NCBI GenBank assembly: GCA_017853735.1
Contig: JAFMJA010000104.1
Location: 1 to 8,607, forward strand
Reading direction: 5' to 3'
Source: Burkholderiaceae bacterium
GTDB lineage: Bacteria > Pseudomonadota > Gammaproteobacteria > Burkholderiales > Burkholderiaceae_C
DNA: 8,607 bases
Every line of letters begins with the position of its first letter. The first letter of the stretch is position 1. The position numbers and the translations under genes were made by a program. Below are positions 1 to 5,850 of the stretch, piece by piece. Under the pieces are notes generated by a model. It was not told the DNA's origin. It saw nothing but the letters and a program-made list of their open reading frames with translations, and did no database searches.

Positions 1-1
1 C

Positions 2-1057
2 AGGGGACACACCTCGCATTTCACCCTCAGCTCATACCAGCATCTGGAACAAGCCGCGACCAGCAAAGTACAAGAAGCAGCTAAGGCTACTCCAACAGAG
101 GGTGCTTCAGCACCAATTAGCAGGCCGGACAACTTGGATTTACCAGACTCTGATCTTGCCGAGCTGGCCAATGAGCCGCTGCGTATTATCAAAAAAAGAG
201 AATATGCAAAAGGCTTAAGCGAGGGAAGACGGCTAACACTGGAAAAACTAAAGAAACAAGAAGAAGAAAAAGCGACAGAGGCCAAAGGGCAGCAGTCACA
301 GAATATTTCCTCACTGTTGGAAAAAATAGCCGCGCAGCTTTCCGATCTGCAAGCTGATCCAGCCTCAAGGCTGGAGCCAGTCAAGCGACTGGCATTGCAC
401 CTGGCTGAGCAGCTCGTGCTCGCAGAGTTAACCCTTTCGCCCCAGGCTATTCAGAACTTGATGTCACGTTGCGTGGAAATGCTGGATCAATCAGTCTCCA
501 AGCCGATTCAATTTGAACTCAACCCCGACGATCTGACCTTGTTGCAATCTGCCCAGCCAACTGAGCAGCAGATGAACTGGCAATTGGTAGCCAATCCCGA
601 TTTGCTTCCTGGCAGCGTGAGATTAATTTCCGAGGATGTCGTGATCAGCGACCTGATAGAAAACCGTCTCAATGGGCTTGCCTCTTCCTTGCTAAAAGCA
701 CCACAGCAATGGCAGGCAAATTCAGCCTTTAGTCCAAAAAATCTGCAGCTGCGTAAAAACAATGACCAGGTGCAGGATGTATTGGCAAATCCCCAATATG
801 AGCGCTTCCAGGCGCCAGCACGCGCTACGGAGCCCTCTTCCAGCACTGACGCTGAAACTGAACTGATGCCGATGCCCTCCCCTGAGCCGCAGACCAGTGA
901 TCGGCCCCAATTCATGAACGAGGTGTTGCTGGCGCCAGATGCTGCTCCCATGCCGGCCTTTGACTTTCCGCTCAGCCAGGATGACCTGAGCCTGGGCCAA
1001 GCCGCCACCCCTGAGGAAGCGAACCCGAAAGCCGAGGGACAGCCGCATGACGACTGA
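2..1057 (+). CDS. fliH: Flagellar export stator protein FliH (5' partial)
   Basis: FliH dimers bind the ATPase FliI, hold it in check and tether it to the C-ring (FliN) and export gate. The frame is open to the left edge with no ATG and no stop, so the true start lies outside; the TTG at 134 has no ribosome site and is unlikely to be real. 351 residues are visible. One GxxxG (visible residues 71-75) and a Lys/Glu-rich helical stretch are followed by a FliH/HrpE-type domain to about residue 233, ending with the family pattern L-P-G-S-V-R-L then I-E-N-R-L. A tail of about 117 residues rich in Pro, Ser, Ala and acidic residues follows, beyond where FliH usually ends. The gene overlaps fliI by 11 bases. 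The first 700 bases are AT-richer than the rest of the operon. The family call rests mainly on position upstream of fliI plus this C-terminal pattern. Confidence 0.85.
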   Translation, partial: RGHTSHFTLSSYQHLEQAATSKVQEAAKATPTEGASAPISRPDNLDLPDSDLAELANEPLRIIKKREYAKGLSEGRRLTLEKLKKQEEEKATEAKGQQSQNISSLLEKIAAQLSDLQADPASRLEPVKRLALHLAEQLVLAELTLSPQAIQNLMSRCVEMLDQSVSKPIQFELNPDDLTLLQSAQPTEQQMNWQLVANPDLLPGSVRLISEDVVISDLIENRLNGLASSLLKAPQQWQANSAFSPKNLQLRKNNDQVQDVLANPQYERFQAPARATEPSSSTDAETELMPMPSPEPQTSDRPQFMNEVLLAPDAAPMPAFDFPLSQDDLSLGQAATPEEANPKAEGQPHDD

Positions 1058-2372
1058 CTTTGCCCTGGAGGTGGAGCGGCTGCTGCCCCACCTGCACAGC
1101 CCGCGCCCCGAGCGCTGCGGCACCCTGGTGCGCCTGGTGGGCATGCGGCTGGAAGCGCGCGGCATCATGGCCCCGATTGGCTCGTGCTGTCAGATCAGCT
1201 CCCATGAGGGGCACAGCATCGATGCCGAGGTGGTGGGCTTCAATGACAAGACGCTCTACCTGATGCCTTTGCAGGAGCCCAGTGGACTGGCGCCTGGCGC
1301 CATGGTACGGCTCAAGCCCGATTCGGGCGGTGTCTGCCTGGGGCCCGAGTTGCTGGGCCGGGTGATTGATGGACGCGGCGAGCCGCTGGATAGCCGGCCC
1401 AGGCCGCGTTGCGATACCCGCCTGAGCCTGCAGGGCCTGCCGATCAACCCGATGGAGCGTGGCCCGATTGACAGCGTGCTGGATGTGGGCATCAAGGCGA
1501 TCAACGGCATCATGACCCTGGGCCGCGGCCAAAGGCTGGGCCTGATCGCCGGCTCGGGTGTGGGCAAAAGTGTGCTGATGGGCATGATGGCCCGCTACAC
1601 CAAGGCCGATGTGGTGGTGATTGGCCTGATCGGCGAGCGCGGCCGCGAGGTGCAGGCCTTCATCCAGGAATCGCTCGGTGCCGAGGGCCTGGCCAAATCG
1701 GTGGTGATTGCTGCGCCGGCCAATGTGTCGCCAGTGCTGCGCCTGAAATCTGCCTACATGACCCACCTGGTAGCGGAATATTTCCGCGACCAGGGCAAGA
1801 ATGTGCTGATGCTGGTGGACAGCCTGACGCGGGTGGCACATGCCCAGCGCGAAATCGGCCTGGCCATTGGTGAGCCACCCACCTCCAAAGGCTATCCACC
1901 CTCGGTGTTTGCCCTGCTGCCCGGTCTGATCGAGCGCGCCGGTGTGGGCCGCCACGGACATGGCTCGATCACTGCCTTCTATACCGTGCTGGCCGAGGGC
2001 GATGACCAGAACGACCCGATTGTGGACATTGCGCGCGCCTCGCTCGACGGCCAGGTGATTCTCTCGCGCAAGCTGGCCGATGCGGCCCACTACCCGGCGA
2101 TCGACCTCAACGGCTCGATCTCGAGGGTGATGCAAAACCTGCTCAACCCGGACGACATGAAGCTGGCCAACAAGTTTCGCCGACTCTGGTCGCTCTACCA
2201 GCAAAACCAGGATCTGATCCAGGTAGGCGCCTACGAGGCCGGAACCAACCCCCAGCTGGATGAGGCGATTGCCCTGCGTGAGCGCATGGAAGCGTTTTTG
2301 TGCCAGGGCATGCACGAGGGCCTGGACGAGCCCAGCAGCCGTGACCAACTGCGCGCGCTGCTATCAACATGA
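1047..2372 (+). CDS. fliI: Flagellum-specific ATPase FliI
   Basis: FliI is the hexameric cytoplasmic ATPase of the flagellar type III export apparatus; it releases chaperones and helps deliver substrates to the FlhA/FlhB gate. The 441-residue product has a short N-terminal beta-barrel region, then a RecA-like core. Walker A is AGSGVGKS (168-175), the catalytic-loop motif is GERGREV with E197 as the likely catalytic base, and Walker B is VLMLVDSLTR (253-262). The stretches GEPPTSKGYPPSVF, GSITAFYTVLAEGDDQ and HYPAID are typical of FliI. The export-ATPase paralogue SctN of injectisomes is the alternative, but the closely linked fliJ-like gene, absence of injectisome genes and wording such as RVIDGRGEPLD favour FliI. 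The ATG at 1047 is preceded at good spacing by a purine-rich GAGGGA. It overlaps the end of fliH and the start of fliJ, implying translational coupling. Confidence 0.96.
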   Translation: MTTDFALEVERLLPHLHSPRPERCGTLVRLVGMRLEARGIMAPIGSCCQISSHEGHSIDAEVVGFNDKTLYLMPLQEPSGLAPGAMVRLKPDSGGVCLGPELLGRVIDGRGEPLDSRPRPRCDTRLSLQGLPINPMERGPIDSVLDVGIKAINGIMTLGRGQRLGLIAGSGVGKSVLMGMMARYTKADVVVIGLIGERGREVQAFIQESLGAEGLAKSVVIAAPANVSPVLRLKSAYMTHLVAEYFRDQGKNVLMLVDSLTRVAHAQREIGLAIGEPPTSKGYPPSVFALLPGLIERAGVGRHGHGSITAFYTVLAEGDDQNDPIVDIARASLDGQVILSRKLADAAHYPAIDLNGSISRVMQNLLNPDDMKLANKFRRLWSLYQQNQDLIQVGAYEAGTNPQLDEAIALRERMEAFLCQGMHEGLDEPSSRDQLRALLST

Positions 2373-2827
2373 ACCAGGATGTGCAAGCCCGCCCCTGCTG
2401 GACCCTGCTGGCCAACAAGGCCCAGGAGAAGTCCGAGCTGATCAAGCAGGAGATAGTGCAGGCCAAGCTCAGGCTGCAGCAGCTGCTGTCCAGCCAGGAG
2501 CGGCTGCAGGTGATGTACGAGGAGTACCGGGTGCAGCTCAACTGCCCCGGCAGCCAAAGCCAGGGCATGCGCAGCAGCATGAGCCAGCGCCAGTTCATGT
2601 CGCAGCTGCTCACCCTGCTCGAGCGGGTGGCCACCGACCTGGGCTATACCCGCAACCTGCTGGAAGCCTACCGGGAGCGCCTGATCGAGGCCGAAAAAGA
2701 GCGCCTCAAGATGCAGTCGCTGGCGGAGAAGAATGAGTCTGAGCTGCGCACCCAGGATTCACGCCGGGAACAACGGCGCATGGATGAGATAGGTGTGCTG
2801 CAGTTCAACCGGCAAGCGGCATCATGA
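2369..2827 (+). CDS. fliJ: Flagellar export protein FliJ
   Basis: FliJ is the small coiled-coil stalk that sits in the centre of the FliI hexamer, resembling the gamma subunit of F1-ATPase, and also escorts free chaperones. The product has 152 residues, close to the family's usual 140-150, and is almost entirely alpha-helical and highly charged. It has two long heptad-like stretches (about 15-60 and 75-140) separated by a short break around residues 52-66, and the FliJ-like EEYR element near residue 50. Its ATG overlaps the fliI stop in an ATGA arrangement, with no Shine-Dalgarno sequence of its own, so it is probably translated by re-initiation. Sequence similarity in FliJ is always weak, so position directly after fliI is a large part of the evidence. 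The usual next gene, fliK, is absent: the following gene lies on the opposite strand 2 bases further on. Confidence 0.88.
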   Translation: MNQDVQARPCWTLLANKAQEKSELIKQEIVQAKLRLQQLLSSQERLQVMYEEYRVQLNCPGSQSQGMRSSMSQRQFMSQLLTLLERVATDLGYTRNLLEAYRERLIEAEKERLKMQSLAEKNESELRTQDSRREQRRMDEIGVLQFNRQAAS

Positions 2828-2829
2828 GC

Positions 2830-3231
2830 TCAGCAAACGAACTTCATGATGGTGAACAGCGGGGTGCCGGGTGGCACCGACTGGGCATCGCGCCAGACGC
2901 CCTGGGTATCGAGCACCTCGCCAGAGGCCATCGGGCCGCTGTGCATGCTGAACTGGCGCATCAGGACCGTCTGGTTCTTGCAGTTGATTTCCATATTGGT
3001 GCGGGTGGAGAGGTACTTGGCCCCGCGCTGGGTGGTCTGGGGGCTTTTGTAGTCCATGACCGACCACAGGTTGCGGAGATTGCCATCGCGCTTGACAGTG
3101 GCGGTGTCAACAAAATAGGTGGCAGCACCGCTGCTGCCAAGGGACTTCATCTCCGCATGGGCCAGGCTGCCCGATAAAGCAGCCAGCGCAGCACAACCGA
3201 GAGAAAGAGCGATTGAGTTGATACCTTTCAT
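2830..3231 (-). CDS. Secreted surface-adhesin protein E-like protein
   Basis: The 133-residue product has a clear Sec signal peptide (MKG start, hydrophobic core, AHA cleavage motif at 24-26), leaving a mature protein of about 107 residues. The mature part matches the pattern of the surface-adhesin E family (PF16747; Haemophilus protein E is the named member): YFVD near 39-42, a central W-S-V-M-D-Y strand (56-61), a Ser/Thr-rich turn, a Cys at 84 after EIN, W near 113 and a Cys as the very last residue. C84 and C133 probably form a disulfide. In Haemophilus the protein binds host matrix proteins; in environmental betaproteobacteria the role of these common paralogues is unknown, so adhesion should not be assumed. 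C13 in the signal peptide is not in a lipobox. The start codon has no visible Shine-Dalgarno, and a TATATT lies 6 bases upstream. The gene is monocistronic and converges on fliJ. Confidence 0.82.
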   Translation of the reverse strand: MKGINSIALSLGCAALAALSGSLAHAEMKSLGSSGAATYFVDTATVKRDGNLRNLWSVMDYKSPQTTQRGAKYLSTRTNMEINCKNQTVLMRQFSMHSGPMASGEVLDTQGVWRDAQSVPPGTPLFTIMKFVC

Positions 3232-3237
3232 GGCGCT

Positions 3238-3243
3238 AATATA
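3238..3243 (-). promoter_or_regulatory. Possible -10 box for the adhesin E-like gene
   Basis: Read on the minus strand this is TATATT, five of six matches to the sigma-70 -10 consensus, ending 6 bases before the ATG at 3231. No good -35 box is seen at 16-18 bases upstream. If it is used, transcription would start at or next to the A of the start codon, giving a leaderless message, which fits the lack of a Shine-Dalgarno sequence. The remainder of the divergent region up to 3402 holds no other element I can support. Confidence 0.3.
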
Positions 3244-3402
3244 AATGAAATCTCAAAACTCGACTACCCTGAAAATCATTTACTCAGCCAGCATCAGCTC
3301 GAAAGGTGCAGGCTGGCGCTATCAAGTTTTCCTGTCTCGGGCCGAGTTATTCAATGATCGAGACACTTCATGATTTTTTCGTTTCTCATCAAGTCCTACA
3401 CC

Positions 3403-4650
3403 ATGAAAAAAACCCTTGCCATTGTTGTACTCCTGCTGGCAGCGCTGGGCGCTGGCGGTTTTGCCTACCTGCAATGGAAAGCCAGCGCCGGTGCCAAGAC
3501 TGAAATCACCACCCTGACCGAAAAGGCCACCACTGCCGAGCAGAAACAGGGGGATGTGGAGAAGGAACTCGAGGAGCTGAAGGAAAAGCTGGGGCCCCTG
3601 CAGGTGACCGCCCAACAGATGGAGGCGGTGAAAGCGGCCTTTGCCAGCGGCGTCACCATGAAAGACCTGGAGGCCGCCTATGCCAAGGACAAGAATCTTT
3701 CCGCCGAGCGCCTGCTGGGACTGGCCGGGGTGCGCCTGCTGACCAAGGGTGGGCAGGATCCGGCCACTGTGAGCGCCTTTGAGAAGGCACTGGAGATGAC
3801 CGACTGGACGCGCCAGCAGAAGGTGATTTGCGCCGCGCAGTACGCGCTGGCCGCCGCTGGCAAGGAGGTCAAGCCCCTGTCGGAGTGCGCCATGCCTACC
3901 CAGGTGGCCAAGGCCGAGGGCAAAACAGATGACAAGTCCGAGGCCGACAAAAAAGAGACCTCAGGCGCCAAAAAAGACGACAAGCACGCCGCAGTGCATT
4001 GGGACTATGAGGGCCTGATGGGGCCAGAGAACTGGGGCAAGGAATTTCCCAAATGCGCCCGCGGCAAGGAGCAGGCACCGCTGGATATCAAAGGGCCGTT
4101 CCAGAAAGTGCGTTTCAGCATCGCGCCAGATTACAAAACCGGGCCGCTGCGCATCCTGAACAATGGCCACACCATTCAGGTCAATGTCAATCCGGGCAGC
4201 AAGCTGCGCATTGACGGCGCGCCCTTTGAACTGGTGCAATTTCACTTCCACCGCCCCAGCGAGGAGGCCATCAACGGCCGGCGCCAGGCGATGGTGGTGC
4301 ACTTTGTGCATAAAAGCTCAGGGGGTGAGCTGGCGGTGCTGGGCGTGTTGCTGCAGATGGGCAATGAAAATCCGGTGATCAAGACCCTGTGGGAGCACGC
4401 ACCGGCCAAGGAAGGCCCGGAGCAGCAGCCCGAAGGCGTGGCCTTCAACCCAGCCAACCTCTTGCCACGCGAACTGGATTTCTACCACTACGATGGCTCG
4501 CTCACCACCCCGCCCTGCACGGAAAAAGTGAAGTTCTACATTCTGCGCAGCATGGTCAATATCTCGCGCGAACAGGTGGCCCAGTTCCCCTTCAAGATGA
4601 ACGCGCGCCCGCTGCAGCCGCTCAACGAGCGGGTGATCATGTCCAACTGA
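3403..4650 (+). CDS. Membrane-anchored alpha-carbonic anhydrase with N-terminal coiled-coil extension
   Basis: Alpha-carbonic anhydrases interconvert CO2 and bicarbonate, in Gram-negatives in the periplasm. From the ATG at 3403 the product has 415 residues: a Lys-Lys start and hydrophobic segment (about 5-23) without an obvious cleavage site, a coiled coil (33-63), a helical region (to about 165), a Lys/Asp/Glu-rich linker (166-198) and the enzyme domain (199-415). Zinc ligands are H281 and H283 (FHFH) and H300; H256 in NNGH is the proton shuttle; T368 in SLTTPPC is the gatekeeper threonine. C218 and C372 match the disulfide of the neisserial enzyme. The catalytic residues are complete, so activity is expected. 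Typical bacterial members are about 220-250 residues with a cleaved signal; the extension is unusual. An in-frame ATG at 3370 would add 11 residues, but MKKTLAIVV is a better N-terminus. Neither start has a good Shine-Dalgarno. It converges on the next gene with an 18-base gap. Confidence 0.93.
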   Translation: MKKTLAIVVLLLAALGAGGFAYLQWKASAGAKTEITTLTEKATTAEQKQGDVEKELEELKEKLGPLQVTAQQMEAVKAAFASGVTMKDLEAAYAKDKNLSAERLLGLAGVRLLTKGGQDPATVSAFEKALEMTDWTRQQKVICAAQYALAAAGKEVKPLSECAMPTQVAKAEGKTDDKSEADKKETSGAKKDDKHAAVHWDYEGLMGPENWGKEFPKCARGKEQAPLDIKGPFQKVRFSIAPDYKTGPLRILNNGHTIQVNVNPGSKLRIDGAPFELVQFHFHRPSEEAINGRRQAMVVHFVHKSSGGELAVLGVLLQMGNENPVIKTLWEHAPAKEGPEQQPEGVAFNPANLLPRELDFYHYDGSLTTPPCTEKVKFYILRSMVNISREQVAQFPFKMNARPLQPLNERVIMSN

Positions 4651-4668
4651 ACCAGCGCTCGACCCAGG

Positions 4669-5592
4669 CTACAAGAGGTAGGTGCCCGCGTAGCGCTGCA
4701 CCTCACCTCCAAGGCTCATCTTGAAGCGGGCCAGGCCTGCACTGCGCTGGGTGTTGATGCCGCCCAGGTCCAGCCGCTCGATCCCGCGCGCCTTGAGCTC
4801 CTGGATGGCGCGCCAGAGCAGCAGGTTGTTGGCTCGCTCATGCCGGCCCTGCTCATTGCTCCAGCCCACCTGGTAGGTGGCAGCTCTCCCGTGAATGAGA
4901 AAAATCATGCCCGCCACCGCAGTTTTGCCCAGATCGGCGCGCATGCCCAGCATGCTTTGCGCCGGGTTTTTACGCGACTGCATGTAAACATCAAAAAAGG
5001 GCAGCGGCAGGCCTTCCAGGCCTCGCTGCTTTCTTTGTTCCAGCTCAGCCTCCAATAACCAGCGGTAGGCCCCCGGCTTGGGAGACATTTTGGCGACCTG
5101 TAATTTGCTGCCCTCTGCGGCATGGAGCTGGTTGCGCCAACTGCCTTCCATGCCAGCGCGCAAGGACTCCTCGCTGCCGGTCAGGTCGATCATGACGGTG
5201 GCCGCGCCGGTCATGACCCGTCGCCAGGGCGACAAGCCCAGGCCTGAGCCGGCTTGTTCTTGCGGGGTGGTCAGCATCAGCCGGATGCCACTCAAAGGAA
5301 AACTTTTTTTGATGGTCTTGTAGGCGCGCGCCTTGTCAGCGGCATCCAGATCGGCCAGCCACACCGGCCCGCGTGAGCACAAGACCAAGGCCGCCATTGA
5401 GCCCCAGCAGCGCAGAATGAACTGGGCCAGGGCGACGGGCGCTCCATCCTGCTCCAGCAGGACTCGTTCCACCCGAACGCCCAGCATTTTCATGGTGGAG
5501 CCATAGGCCCAATCCTGCTGCAGGGAGCCACCGACACGGGCATGTGAAGAGTCCCAAAGCTCAGAGTTTTCGTGGTTCCAGGCGCATCGCAT
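4669..5592 (-). CDS. FemAB/BioF2-like GNAT acyltransferase
   Basis: The 307-residue soluble protein has the layout of two tandem GNAT folds seen in FemAB-like and BioF2-like acetyltransferases (PF13480). Visible marks are the N-terminal LQQDWAYGS (near 24-32), the S-W-R-N-Q-L-H-A-A-E helix around 151-160, and the C-terminal block with DLGG at 275-278, FK at 290-291 and a closing G-G then G-T-Y at 295-305. FemAB members transfer amino acids from aminoacyl-tRNA to peptidoglycan precursors; related proteins serve exopolysaccharide or lipid pathways, and the substrate here cannot be told from sequence. No signal peptide or membrane segment is seen. The ATG at 5592 is chosen because the conserved start of the fold follows closely; there is no Shine-Dalgarno, and a TATTCT (minus strand, 5605-5600) lies 7 bases upstream. 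It is flanked by a convergent and a divergent gene, so it is probably transcribed alone. Confidence 0.78.
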   Translation of the reverse strand: MRCAWNHENSELWDSSHARVGGSLQQDWAYGSTMKMLGVRVERVLLEQDGAPVALAQFILRCWGSMAALVLCSRGPVWLADLDAADKARAYKTIKKSFPLSGIRLMLTTPQEQAGSGLGLSPWRRVMTGAATVMIDLTGSEESLRAGMEGSWRNQLHAAEGSKLQVAKMSPKPGAYRWLLEAELEQRKQRGLEGLPLPFFDVYMQSRKNPAQSMLGMRADLGKTAVAGMIFLIHGRAATYQVGWSNEQGRHERANNLLLWRAIQELKARGIERLDLGGINTQRSAGLARFKMSLGGEVQRYAGTYLL

Positions 5593-5684
5593 GGGTCATA
5601 GAATAGTCCAAATCTGAAGCCGCCTACCTCACCCACTTCGCCGTGAAACTAAAAAGCCTGAGAAAACCCCCGGTGCAAACCATC

Positions 5685-5843
5685 ATGGGACATCGTATCC
5701 CCGAACCGCGGCCGACCCTGATGGCCTTGCTCTGGGTAATGCTTTACCTGGGACTGCCCCTGGTGCTACTGGGCATGCTGGTGGACCTCTTGGTGCAGAC
5801 CACCACCGGCGCGTGCACCGGCGTCTGGTGCTGGTTCGGCTAA
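5685..5843 (+). CDS. Small single-span membrane protein of unknown function
   Basis: A 52-residue product from the ATG at 5685. The N-terminus is short, basic and proline-rich (HRIPEPRPT), then comes one strongly hydrophobic segment (about 12-36) interrupted by P25 and ending with an Asp at 34, then a short tail with C44, C49 and two tryptophans (W48 and W50). That order (charged Pro-rich lead, membrane helix, Cys/Trp tail) is what a real small membrane protein looks like and is not expected by chance on this GC-rich strand. A GTG at 5643 would add 14 residues, but neither start has a good Shine-Dalgarno. The frame lies between two minus-strand genes and fills the gap almost completely, its stop being 7 bases from the stop of the EAL gene. 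I do not recognise a named family; function is unknown. Confidence 0.6.
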   Translation: MGHRIPEPRPTLMALLWVMLYLGLPLVLLGMLVDLLVQTTTGACTGVWCWFG

Positions 5844-5850
5844 AGCTGGC

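Noticed and set aside
134..1057. TTG at 134 as the start of fliH
   Set aside because: The frame is open to the left edge, no ribosome site precedes the TTG, and fliH N-termini normally extend further; the gene is treated as cut by the window edge.
972..2348. 458-codon open frame on the minus strand opposite fliI
   Set aside because: It is the antisense shadow of a clear fliI gene; the translation is rich in His, Gln, Ala and Arg with no domain pattern, as expected for the complement of GC-rich coding DNA.
1047..2827. Injectisome (SctN/SctO) instead of flagellar FliI/FliJ
   Set aside because: FliI-specific wording around the ATPase motifs and the fliH-fliI-fliJ order with no injectisome genes fit the flagellar system better.
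2824..3177. 117-codon plus-strand open frame that would overlap the fliJ stop in ATGA style, as if the next operon gene
   Set aside because: It lies opposite the adhesin E-like gene, which has a signal peptide and paired cysteines; the plus-strand translation shows no family features.
4653..4698. Inverted repeat CAGCGCT / AGCGCTG between the carbonic anhydrase and GNAT genes, considered as a terminator
   Set aside because: Arms are only 7 bases with a 32-base loop, one arm lies in coding sequence, and no T-run follows.
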